Of a DNA stretch of 11,062 nucleotides, positions 1-7,437 are shown one piece after another. The stretch comes from Ophioceras dolichostomum (taxonomy: Eukaryota > Ascomycota > Sordariomycetes > Magnaporthales > Ophioceraceae): NCBI GenBank assembly GCA_003049485.1, contig PYST01000442.1:16811-27872 (forward strand), given 5' to 3'. Numbering within the stretch: the stretch's first letter is position 1; each line of letters begins with the position of its first letter. Under the pieces are notes generated by a model that worked only from the letters and a program-made list of their open reading frames with translations, ran no database searches and was not told the DNA's origin. The translations under genes were made by a program, and so were the position numbers.

Positions 1-43
1 CCCCCCTTTAACAGAGAAAGAAGCCCAAAAACGCAAATCCAAT

Positions 44-174
44 CCGCGGGAGCCAGCCCAGGCGGGTAGGTAGCATTTATGGCGTCCCATCCATCCAGCG
101 GCCAGGACAAGAGGGGAACAAAGGGGGTAAACCCCAAACGAATGTCCGCCAACCGCGGGAACCAGCCCAGGCGG
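44..174. repeat. 22-bp direct repeat, two copies
   Basis: Copies lie at 44-65 and 153-174. Each begins CCGCGGGA, continues through CCAGCCCAGGCGG and differs from the other at one base (G or A after CCGCGGGA). The starts are 109 nt apart, and the flanks outside the core are only loosely alike (GCAAATCCAAT versus GTCCGCCAA before it). Confidence 0.8.
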
Positions 175-192
175 TGGCATATGTGGAAAGCC

Positions 193-209
193 CTCCTCCT
201 CCTCCTCCT
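193..209. repeat. CTC/TCC microsatellite
   Basis: A pure pyrimidine run of about six CTC units lies downstream of the cysteine-protein gene. It is an ordinary simple-sequence repeat and encodes nothing I can support. Confidence 0.8.
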
Positions 210-324
210 TCCCCCGTCCGTGTAGCCCAGCTACCGAGACTCAACCCAACCCCTCCTCCCCTTCTCCATCATCTCATCTTCCCAGGGATAAGCAGTTAGG
301 TACGCAGGTAAGACAACCTGCCAT

Positions 325-570
325 CTAACTCCTCCTGCCCGACCTGGAGCTGCCGCCGGACGGCCGGCTACCGCCGCTGCCCCCAGGCCGTCTGCCGGTC
401 GTCCCGCTGCTGGCGGCGGCTTGCGGCGGGTTGCACGCACCGCACGGGTAGTTCAGCTGCACCGTGCCCGTGTTGACGACGATGCAGTTCCTGCCGCCGG
501 GGTCGGCGCACTTGTCCACGACGGTGCGGAAGTGGGGGCAGGTGTAGCCGTAGGTCTTCGCTGTGCACAT
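325..570 (-). CDS. Small cysteine-containing protein, 81 aa, function unknown
   Basis: This intronless gene encodes 81 residues and stops with TAG at 327-325. The open frame extends upstream to 936, but that extension crosses a TATA box and a pyrimidine-rich leader. The ATG at 570 (context CAACCATGT, A at -3) is therefore taken as the start. The N-terminal half has six cysteines (C2, C11, C21, C29, C43, C46). They include a C-P-H at 11-13 and a C-x2-C at 43-46, an arrangement that could bind zinc or form disulfides. Residues from about 50 are a Gly/Ser/Arg-rich low-complexity tail. There is no signal peptide or membrane segment. From memory, short proteins with a Y-T-C-x-H start and spaced cysteines are frequent hypothetical proteins in Pezizomycotina; no function is known to me. 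It is well separated from palI and shares no promoter with it. I am fairly sure it is a gene and unsure of any role. Confidence 0.72.
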   Translation of the reverse strand: MCTAKTYGYTCPHFRTVVDKCADPGGRNCIVVNTGTVQLNYPCGACNPPQAAASSGTTGRRPGGSGGSRPSGGSSRSGRRS

Positions 571-593
571 GGTTGTTGGCGTGTAGAGGAACT

Positions 594-613
594 GAGGTGA
601 GGTGAGGTGAGGT
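594..613 (-). repeat. ACCTC x4 pentanucleotide run in the 5' leader
   Basis: GAGGT is repeated four times perfectly on the plus strand, which reads ACCTC x4 in the mRNA sense. It sits 24-43 nt before the start codon of the small cysteine-protein gene, so it is part of the presumed untranslated leader. Confidence 0.85.
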
Positions 614-736
614 CCGAAGGTGGTAGGTAGTGTTTGTTGAGAGAGCAGGGAAAGATGAGTGAGTGGTGGAAAGCTGGTGTTTTGTTGTGATGATGGTGAT
701 GTTCTGGCTGTTCGAGTTTGGGTTCTTCTTTCGGCG

Positions 737-744
737 CTTTTATA
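737..744 (-). promoter_or_regulatory. TATA box of the small cysteine-protein gene
   Basis: The minus strand reads TATAAAAG here, 167 nt upstream of the ATG at 570. Transcription would be expected to start around 700-715. The sequence between is C/A/T-rich on the minus strand, with CAACAAAC and TCATCTTTCC-type stretches typical of a fungal 5' leader. No start codon in a better context lies between the box and the ATG at 570. Confidence 0.6.
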
Positions 745-785
745 CACATTTCTGTCCTCCTGAAGGTCCCCTCTTCGAGGCCTCT

Positions 786-803
786 CTCTCGAGCACTCGA
801 GAG
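786..803. repeat. Inverted repeat with 8-bp arms (CTCGAG dyad)
   Basis: The sequence CTCTCGAGCACTCGAGAG has perfect 8-bp arms around a 2-nt centre. It lies about 42 nt upstream of the TATA box of the minus-strand cysteine-protein gene, a position where a dimeric regulator could bind. That role is an inference. Confidence 0.7.
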
Positions 804-825
804 GGCATCTCGTTGGCATCTCGTT
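804..825. repeat. 11-bp perfect tandem duplication
   Basis: GGCATCTCGTT occurs twice head to tail, directly next to the CTCGAG dyad. Both lie in the presumed promoter of the cysteine-protein gene. Confidence 0.85.
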
Positions 826-1018
826 GCTCCTGTTCGAGTCAGGCCCCGGCCTCGACCTAGTTTCGCCTCGCAAAGGGCCATCACTCGAGCTCCCTGTTGT
901 TGCCGTCGCCGCCACGATGATGGTAAATGGCCTCAAGTTTCAGGGAAATATGGCCTGGTCATCCAGGATCGACCCAGGCGTGCTCATCCTCCCCGGGTGA
1001 CATCTGCTGCTCTTGTGA

Positions 1019-1038
1019 GCCAACCATCGTGGGTTGGC
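1019..1038. repeat. Hairpin, 7-bp arms
   Basis: GCCAACC and GGTTGGC flank a 6-nt loop (ATCGTG). No U-run or neighbouring gene end makes it a terminator, and eukaryotic genes would not use one. It is recorded only as a structural dyad. Confidence 0.6.
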
Positions 1039-1157
1039 CTCATCTTCGCACCTCTTCTCACGGTTCTTGGCCTGAGAGAAAGGCGATGGGAGGTCTTGTG
1101 ACCAGGGACTAAAGGGACTAATCTGGTCATAATATTCTCACCTTGGTTCTGTAACAC

Positions 1158-1298
1158 CTAAGCGAGGTAGGCTACTTTCTGGGACGCAGCCGGGATTTGC
1201 AATCGCTGCGAGGGCTCATCTGGGTCAAGTGAGGCTTTGGCATCGCCGCTGTCGTCCCGGCCACGCCTCTTCCTCCTCCAAGTCTTTTTGCCCAACTA
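1158..1298 (-). pseudogene. Possible coding remnant with in-frame stops
   Basis: After a TAG at 1298-1296 the minus strand is open for 45 codons to a TAG at 1160-1158. The peptide is protein-like: a basic stretch (KTWRRKRRGR) and then an acidic, Ser/Asp-rich one. The same frame upstream is interrupted within about 75 nt by TAA, TGA, TGA and TAG. Each could come from CAA, CGA or CAG by a single C-to-T change, as expected from repeat-induced point mutation or simple decay. No family is recognised. It could equally be chance. Confidence 0.2.
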
Positions 1299-1775
1299 TC
1301 GTAGGCCTTTCATCTCGACATCAACAGCTCAGTATGCTTTTCAGCTACAGGAGCAATGCACCTTTTAGGCCCAGTGGCCGCCGTTCCTGTCGAGCAGGTC
1401 GAGGGGAAAGTCTGATCCTGATCTTCCTCTTATCACCATGCTTATCCTAACCAGTAGATTCCTACCTCGCCGTCGTTGTGTGACTCCCTACCACTCCGTC
1501 TTACTTATCCAGGGTCTGAAAAGCAGTAACAGCGGCCAGGCGGCCTCTAAAGGGCTTCAAGGACAACATCAGACCCAGCCACGGCAGATTTGTGCACTTT
1601 CACTTGGGGTTCACGCCTGATGTAATGACGTAGTGACCAGCAGTGATGAGCATCACCAGGGACGACCACATCAAACCCAGCCGCTTCGCCTTGCCGCCCC
1701 TTTCAGCTCGAGCAAACAGAGCCCAAAAAATCCCTCATGTAGGACAGACTTCCCTTTTCTGCTCGGCCGCCCTTT

Positions 1776-1882
1776 TTCGACAATTTGTGTAACCACCAAG
1801 ACCTGACCCCAGAAGCGATACCCGCCCGTTTTGAGGAGACTGGAGGAGCCGGAGGGACAGAGTTCGACAATTTGTGTAACCA
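1776..1882. repeat. 20-bp perfect direct repeat, 87-nt period
   Basis: TTCGACAATTTGTGTAACCA occurs at 1776-1795 and again at 1863-1882, followed by a third partial TGTGTAACC at 1885-1893. The 87-nt period is a multiple of three. A 136-codon minus-strand open frame (1671-2081) therefore reads the same VTQIVE peptide twice. That frame has no other recognisable feature. Confidence 0.85.
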
Positions 1883-2610
1883 TCTGTGTAACCTCCACGG
1901 AAGTCCGGAATGGCTTCCCCGGCATTAGCGCGGAGGGGCTGGCTACCATAGCGGAACGGGATATATTATGTGCGGCTGGCCGTGGGTGAAGGTGACTGCA
2001 TTGTGATGAGCATGAGGATAGATCGATACACGGATGGCCACCATAGAGGTGTTGTGAATGCCGCTCTTCCCCCACAGACACTTACAGGTAGGGTCCAACG
2101 AACTCCACAGCACCCGCAGAAAAGAGAACCAGAAAATAAACTAACCCAGTAGGTAGATATGAAGGGAAGACAAGAAACAAGGGAAAGGTCAAGAAACCTT
2201 CTAGTAGGAGGTGGCTTGCACGCTCAGAGCTACAGCGTGCTTGGCGTCCGTTTTACCTGAGACTCCCACGTGTTTTAACTCCCACGAGGTCGTGTAATCG
2301 CCGGTAGAGAAACGGCGCTAGATTTTCGTGGAGGCCTAGGCTAAGACGGGCTCTTACGACCTATCGTTGTTTGTGAAACCCTTTATTTTTCGCTACTCGA
2401 CTCTCAAATCCGGCCAAAGGCAAGGTGGCAGGCAGGTATCAAGTATCTTCTTAGGTATCTGGGCCTAAGCTGATGGGCTGGGTTGGCTGGCTTCCCTGCG
2501 CTCCCTAAATACATCAGACAAGAGCACGATACACGCTTTACATTTCCTGACACAAAAGCTTTCGTCCTCGTCGTCTCCCCTCGAGCCCCTCGCCAAATGG
2601 CGCATTCTTC

Positions 2611-2639
2611 GGTAGGTCGGTACCGGCCTACCTAGGTAG
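2611..2639. repeat. Adjacent palindromes with TAGGTA core
   Basis: A 22-bp near-palindrome centred on GGTACC (2611-2632) runs into the perfect palindrome CTACCTAGGTAG (2628-2639). The same core recurs at 3737-3748, 10054-10089 and 10255-10265, always outside coding sequence. No gene is adjacent here. Confidence 0.75.
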
Positions 2640-3732
2640 TTGTGCGACGTGAACCAGCTAGGGAGGAGCAGGGGAAAATGGGAAAGAGAATGACGGGTGA
2701 GAGACCTATGAGGCGTCCGCCCTCTAGTATGGCTCGTCCATCAAATACCTAGTCCCTTGCCCACCGCCTTCGCGCCACATATCCGAAAAGACGAACACAC
2801 CCAAACCTCCCGGTACCTCTCTTCCTTCCAGCCGCTGCAGATCTTCCGTCAGTGACTCCAACCCAGACATGAATGGATATGTCTGGAGGAAAAGAGAACA
2901 AGGTAAGAGGGAACTGAAAGGGAGCTTTAGAAAAAGAAAAGGGAAAGGAAAAAGAAAGCAAAGGCCCGAGAACGTCGCAAAAAAACGCCGTGGTATGAAC
3001 AAGTGATATAGAATAGGCAAGACAAAAGAAATAAGATAAAAGAGAAAGAGAGAGATTTAAAAAGAGGAGGGGTGGGTGGAGATTGCGGGATGAAGGAGAC
3101 GGCGAGGCCAAATTGCGAGTGAATCCAGAGAAGGAATCGGGTAGAATAAAAAGGAAGAGACGACGATGGATGATGAAAAGGCCTTTGGCTGTGTTGGTAT
3201 GAACATGGCGCGCTTTATGTGCGGTAAAAGTGTCAAGGCGATTGTCAGGAGGGGGGGGAAAGAAGAGAACCGGAAAATGGGAAGTGGGTATAGTATTGTA
3301 TGTGCAAGGCACGCCCGGGGCCAGTGGTTGAGATAATGCACAAGAAAAGCAGAGGCGTTCTGTCCTGTTCTGTCCATGGATCGTCGTCGAAGAGGCGAGA
3401 TGGCGGCCCCAGCGAGTTTTCCCCAGGTAAAAAAATTGGGAAGGGGGGTCTCTATGATGTTGAAATGAAAGCGAAAAATCGAGGACAAGAATGAAAAGAG
3501 AAAAAAATGGAAAGCTCGCCGGTCCATGCATGTAGTATGTTATGTAAGTCTACGACCACAAGGTCGCTTCGCCTGCTGTTATTTGTCGTCCACATTAAGA
3601 TTGTTCCGATTCTTTTTTCTTTCTTTCATTTTCTTCCCCCGCGGCCGCCATTATGAGTTATTAGAAGGGCATGGGGTGGGTGAGAGTGCAGCGTAGCGCA
3701 CCGCAACGAGCGAGCCAGCCAGCTATATATAA

Positions 3733-3748
3733 CTACCTACCTAGGTAG
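3733..3748. repeat. TAGGTA palindrome
   Basis: CTACCTACCTAGGTAG contains the perfect 12-bp palindrome CTACCTAGGTAG at 3737-3748, identical to the one at 2628-2639. It is about 110 nt downstream of the palI stop codon. Confidence 0.8.
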
Positions 3749-3760
3749 CAAGCTCGCCGC

Positions 3761-3811
3761 GTGGCACGGCACGGCGTGGCATGGAATGGCATGGCATGGC
3801 AAGGCGGGCGG
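3761..3811. repeat. Degenerate GGCAY/TGGCA pentamer repeat
   Basis: About nine irregular units of the type GGCAC/GGCAT/GGAAT/GGCAA run head to tail, ending in a GC-rich GGCGGGCGGC. The array lies 50-100 nt past the palI stop, within its likely 3' UTR. Confidence 0.75.
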
Positions 3812-3859
3812 CGGGACGGGGCGGCATGACCTGACAAGCAAGCGCCTCAGACCTCAGTA

Positions 3860-6352
3860 CTATAAAGGCTGGGATGGGTAGGCGCCGCCCCCCGCGGTCC
3901 CCACGCCCCTGGCGGGGCTCCCCCGCGCCGGGCCGACCGGCAGCTCGAAGTCCGGGTTGTTGTCGAGCAGCACGTCGTTGCGGTTGACGACGGGCCGGCG
4001 CGGCTGGCTGAAGCCCGGCATGAGCGCCGGGGGGGCCGGCTGCCAGCGCGGGTTGATGCCCCTCTGCGAGATGGACGTGAAGGTCGAGCGCTCGGACTCG
4101 GCGGGGCTCCTAGGCGGCGCCGGCGCGAGGTTGCTGCTGCTGCTGCCGCCGATCATGCCCATTCCCCCGTTGCCGCTGTCGCCGCTGTTAGACTGGCCGA
4201 AGGCGACGGGGTGGTCGGACACGACGTCGTTATCGTCGTCGTCGTCGAAGGGCATCTGGACGTTGGTCTGGATCGCGGGCGGCGGCGTCCGCCGGGGTGA
4301 TGGCTCGGCGAACCGCGGGTCTATATCCTCGTAGTACGTCGAAGTCACCTCCCGGCTTGTGGTGGCAGTGGTGGCTGCTGCTGTTGCGGCGGCGGCGGCG
4401 GCTTGAGGCGTGCCGCTGCGGCTGCCGGTGCCGGTCGGGAGCTCGGCTGGGGCTTGTGGTGGAGAGCGTTGGATGTTGAGGGGTTGTGGGACGCTTGGCG
4501 AGTTGTTCCAGGCTTGTCGGGGTGGGACGTATTGTCTGTTGAAGACAACATCAAGATTGGTCAGTCGGTGCTACCGATGATGTGGCCTGCGTCGCACTGG
4601 TGTTAAAGATTGGTGCCGAAGAAAAAAGGGGGAAAGACTCACTCATCCTGGCTGTACCTGCTCCGATCGCTCACGTACGTATCGTGCCGCTGAGCGGGCA
4701 TGGGGCCAAGGCCTTGCTGAAGTCCAACCATCCCGGCGATGTCCGCATCGCTGTCCCTGAACTGGCCGAAGCCACCAGGCGCCTGCTGCGAGCTGCCTGT
4801 GCCGTCTATCTCTACGGCCATACCGGGGCCCCGGCCGACCACACCGTTCTGGATCTGCATGTCATCGACACCAGGCAACGGCGGGGGCGACTCGGCTCTT
4901 GGGAGGTCGCTGTCTCGGTCTGAGACGTTGTTACCGCCGTAGGCGTTGTAGCTGCCGTCTAGACTAGGCATTGACACGTTGTTCATGCCGTAGCCTCCAG
5001 GGGCAGGTCCGGGGCCGTATCCATCAGCCGGAGAGCCTCGACGCTCGTACTGGTAGCCCGGCGGGGGTGGTGTTGGCCGGCCTCCTCGCATGGGTGGAGG
5101 GCCGTAGCCTCGTGGGGGCGGGCCATATCCACCTCTACCACCTGGGGGACCGTAGCCTCCGCGGCCGTAACCTCCACGACCAGGGGGCGGCCCATAGCCG
5201 CCGTAGCCGCCACCACCTCGTCCAGGCGGGCCGTAGCCACCACGACCTCGGTAGCCTCCGGGGGAACCGCCGCCCCTGCCCCTCATGCGCTCGAACGACG
5301 GACCGCGTCTCATGCCGTAGCCATCTACAGGCTCGATGGGGTTACCGTATTGGTCCCGCGACCCGGGCACCGAGGGCGACCTGGACGGCCTGGGAGGTGC
5401 GTTGTTGTACATCATCTGCTCGTTGCCGTTCGGCGAGCGGTTCGAAGGGCTCCGCGACGTAAGCGGCACCCTCTCGTCGCTGCTACGGTCGTCCTTCTTC
5501 TCGAAGGAGGCGAAGGTCGGCAGTTTGTCCCCGGTTCCATTGGCGCCGCTGAGGACGGGCACGGTAGGCTGCTTCGTCTCGACCGTAGCCGTGTTACCCA
5601 TCCCTTGCTGCTGCGCCTGGCGTTTGTAGAAGTTCTCCCCACTCATCTCGGCGTTCTCTGCGATGCGCTTCTTCCGAGTCTTGCGGCTGACCAGCGTCCG
5701 CCGCATGGCGCACGAGACGAGCCCGCTGAGGGCCACCAGGATGGTGGCGGCCAGCACGATGTACGAGCCCCACGCCATGTGTGGGACGAAGAGGAGGACA
5801 TCGATTAGGAAGGCGAGCAGGCACACGATCGTGTTGAGGATGCCGATGATAAAGACGACCAGGAGATACCTGACCGAGTGGGAGGGCGAGTGGAAGTGCG
5901 CCACGATCGACAAGATCAGCTGGACTAGGGTGATGAACGCGGCCACCGGATGCACTATCAGGATGGTCGACAGCGTTCGTCGAGTCGAGCTGGGAAGGTC
6001 GAAAGTAGCGCTATCCGAATCATTCAAGACTGTGGCTGTAGGATGGAAGAGGGGGGTGGTGAAAGAGCCTGGTTAGCAAAGAGGAGGAGAAGAGGGAGCC
6101 ATCAATTGGAGTGGAAAATGTCAACAGGAATGCCAACAGGAAAGCGACAGCAAGCTTACAGAGTCCATCGTCGTAGCCAATCTCTATCTTGCTGCAGGCG
6201 TTGCCCTTGCAGTAGCCGAAGACGCCAAAGGTCACGCCAACATACTCGCCCAGCGGGATGGCCTTGATGATGGGCACCGAGAGGACGGATATCAAGAGCA
6301 GGCCGAATGCGATGAAGAGCAGCACCGCTAGCGGGGTCGCCGGCCGCAACAT
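3860..6352 (-). CDS. palI: PalI/Rim9-type pH-response membrane protein, three exons
   Basis: PalI (yeast Rim9) belongs to the SUR7/PalI family. It helps place the PalH/Rim21 sensor in the plasma membrane, so that ambient alkaline pH leads to processing of PacC. Exons run 6352-6160, 6029-4643 (or from 6035) and 4535-3860, giving 751 (or 753) residues. The start context is GCCATG. Hydrophobic segments lie at about 9-29, 87-108, 120-146 and 152-172. The first outer loop carries FGVFGYC (C48) and C53, then IEIGYDDG, before FDLPSSTRRTLST; this order matches PalI as I remember it. The cytoplasmic tail is low-complexity: R/K-rich after segment 4, a GGYGPP/RGG-like repeat at about 313-380, QYVPPRQAWN at 528-537, polyalanine 572-577, YYEDIDPRF at 594-602 and an Asp run at 624-630. 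The tail is long but of the kind seen in Sordariomycete PalI. Family assignment is confident; the exact acceptor of intron 1 is not. Confidence 0.93.
4536..4642 (-). other. palI intron 2 (107 nt)
   Basis: The donor GA|GTGAGT interrupts the codon for E527. The branch site ACTGAC sits about 25 nt before the acceptor CAACAG|A. The join restores GAA followed by QYVPPR, a junction I recall from other PalI proteins, which supports the model. Without splicing the frame stops at once (GAG TGA), giving a 527-residue protein that lacks the last 224 residues. Confidence 0.9.
6030..6159 (-). other. palI intron 1 (124 or 130 nt)
   Basis: The donor is CT|GTAAGC after residue 64, in phase 1. The branch site GCTAAC lies about 35-40 nt before the end and is followed by a pyrimidine-rich tract. 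Two in-frame acceptors 6 nt apart are possible: TACAG ending at 6036 and CACAG ending at 6030. The first adds two residues (giving S-T-V-L-N-D), the second gives F-L-N-D. Reading through the intron leads to a stop at 6020. Confidence 0.85.
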
Positions 6353-6494
6353 GGCGGGTAACGGTATTTCAGATTCGCGTTCGCCGACGAGGGAGTGTCA
6401 AGTCTTGATCTGAGAATTGCCGGCGTCTAGGAGACGCGGCTGGGGGTTGAGGAGTGCCTCTCTCCAAGCCCCCCGACCCAGGCGCGGCGATTTA

Positions 6495-6513
6495 GGTTTG
6501 GGTTTGGGTTTGG
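6495..6513. repeat. GTTTGG x3 tandem repeat
   Basis: Three GTTTGG units lie about 150 nt upstream of the palI start. They resemble but do not match the TTAGGG telomere repeat, so no telomeric origin is claimed. Confidence 0.7.
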
Positions 6514-6586
6514 CGACTCCAGAGATTCTCACGTGGAGAAGAGCGAGAGGAAGAGGTGTCGTTGCGAAGCCCTTGCGAAAACATGT

Positions 6587-6592
6587 GCCAAG
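6587..6592 (+). promoter_or_regulatory. PacC-type core site GCCAAG
   Basis: GCCAAG matches the GCCARG consensus of PacC, about 235 nt upstream of the palI start. A 6-base core occurs often by chance, so this is only a candidate for feedback by the pathway's own transcription factor. Confidence 0.25.
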
Positions 6593-6890
6593 TCTTTTCT
6601 TGTTGAACCTCTTCTCGATCGTAGAAGCGAATGCGCGTGCGTTGATTTCGGCGTCGTGGTGTCCTTGAGTGAAGGTATCGTTCGATTTTAGGACTTCCTC
6701 TCTCCAGACTCCATGCCCTCCCCCTTTGGAATGACCAGCTGCCTGTCTGCGCTTCTCCGTCCAGAAGCCAGTCGCCTCGCGCGGTCGTCGTCCTCCGTCG
6801 TCGAATGCTAGAAAAGAGCGGCTCGTCTAGGACGTCGAAAGCGAAGAATTCAGTTATGCCCGTCAGGTTGTTTGTCGCGTTCTCGAACTC

Positions 6891-6908
6891 GAATTGGGCG
6901 AATTGGGC
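6891..6908. repeat. 9-bp tandem repeat GAATTGGGC x2
   Basis: Two perfect head-to-tail copies are followed by a degenerate third (GAACTG). They lie in the palI upstream region. Confidence 0.8.
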
Positions 6909-6972
6909 GAACTGTTGTCGTCGTCGAAGGCGAGGGAGAGAAATCAAAATCGAATGTCGGTTGAGTGCCCTG

Positions 6973-6978
6973 CCTGGC
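6973..6978 (-). promoter_or_regulatory. PacC-type core site GCCAGG
   Basis: The minus strand reads GCCAGG, the second GCCARG match upstream of palI, about 620 nt from the start codon. The same caution about chance matches applies. Confidence 0.2.
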
Positions 6979-7437
6979 CAGTCGCACTGGGGTTGGAATT
7001 TGAGGGGGGGGAACTGGGGGCAGGAGGAAAATCGGGGAGTGAAGTGAGTTTGGGCTGTTTGGGGTTGTTTGGGGCTCCAGTGTACCACAGACCAACCGGT
7101 GGCCCCGGACTTCTGGCAGCAGGGTTCAGAGCAAGGGTGATGGAGCAAGCGGTGCTCCCTCACGTACCCTTTCCGCTAGGTTTTCTTTTTACACAAGCGG
7201 GATCCTAGACCTCTCTCAATTCACATCCTCTACGGCAATGAAAGTTATGCAGTGATGCATCCCTCGATTGGGTTGAATTTAGGGATTCGCAAGAGCGCCT
7301 AATTTAAGGGCCGACCTCCAGTTCTATTTCAGCGACCCTCCTGCAACGGTCGGTGATCGATGAGCGCCCCAAGTTGCAAATGGTGCTGGTCTGACTGCTG
7401 CAATTTCCGCTGCTCAATTTCAAACCTAGGTACGATA

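Larger units (their letters stand above)
1..324. other. Intergenic, 3' of the small cysteine-protein gene
   Basis: No gene is supported here. The only longer open frame (231-440, minus) is Ala/Arg/Pro-rich and overlaps the cysteine-protein gene in another frame. The segment includes the presumed 3' UTR of that gene, a 22-bp near-identical direct repeat and a CTC microsatellite at about 193-209. No clear AATAAA signal was seen on the minus strand. Confidence 0.6.
745..2720. other. Long intergenic region without a supported gene
   Basis: Open frames here are short (up to 136 codons), lack recognisable motifs and overlap each other on both strands. The stretch from 745 to about 1000 is probably the promoter of the cysteine-protein gene; it holds a dyad (786-803) and an 11-bp tandem duplication (804-825). 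Further right are a hairpin (1019-1038), a coding-like remnant with in-frame stops (1158-1298), a 20-bp direct repeat (1776-1882) and TAGGTA-type motifs (2451, 2611-2639). No tRNA, 5S rRNA or transposon terminus could be recognised by eye. Confidence 0.5.
2721..3859. other. Intergenic, 3' of palI, with polypurine zone
   Basis: Nothing here is convincingly coding. The 260-codon minus-strand open frame (2749-3531) is Phe/Leu/Ser/Pro-rich because the plus strand is purine-rich (for example a pure-purine run at about 2929-2958), which depletes stops on the other strand. The right part should hold the palI 3' UTR. A weak AAATAA on the minus strand at 3584-3579, about 275 nt past the stop, is the best poly(A)-signal candidate. 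A GGCAY repeat (3761-3811) and a TAGGTA palindrome (3733-3748) also lie here. Confidence 0.5.
6353..7200 (-). promoter_or_regulatory. palI 5' leader and promoter region
   Basis: No TATA box is evident. The first roughly 230 nt upstream of the start codon contain no ATG on the minus strand, as suits a leader. A 223-codon minus-strand open frame (6492-7163) lies further up, but it has no known motif and ends in a CAAACC repeat; I treat it as non-coding or at most a candidate upstream frame. Short tandem repeats occur at 6495-6513 (GTTTGG x3) and 6891-6908 (GAATTGGGC x2), and a G-rich plus-strand stretch at 7002-7075. Exact promoter limits are a guess. Confidence 0.4.

Noticed and set aside
830..850. 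GTTCGAGTC resembling a tRNA T-arm
   Set aside because: No matching acceptor stem, D-arm or anticodon arm at the right distances.
571..936. Upstream extension of the cysteine-protein frame to 203 codons
   Set aside because: It would translate through the TATA box and pyrimidine-rich leader. The family-like protein begins at MCTAK.
1019..1038. Hairpin as a transcription terminator
   Set aside because: Bacterial-type termination is not expected in a fungal nuclear sequence; there is no U-run or adjacent gene end.
2749..3531. 260-codon minus-strand open frame
   Set aside because: Phe/Leu/Ser/Pro-rich composition is explained by the polypurine plus strand, which removes stops. No motif was seen, and other frames on the same strand are equally open.
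4971..5808. Plus-strand open frames of 97-163 codons over palI exon 2
   Set aside because: Antisense shadows of the GC-rich, biased palI coding sequence.
6495..6513. Telomere-like TTTGGG repeat
   Set aside because: Only three units and not TTAGGG; an ordinary short tandem repeat.
6492..7163. 223-codon minus-strand open frame upstream of palI
   Set aside because: No domain; repeats translate into QTQTQT and FAQFAQ runs, and it lies where the palI leader and promoter are expected. An upstream frame cannot be ruled out.
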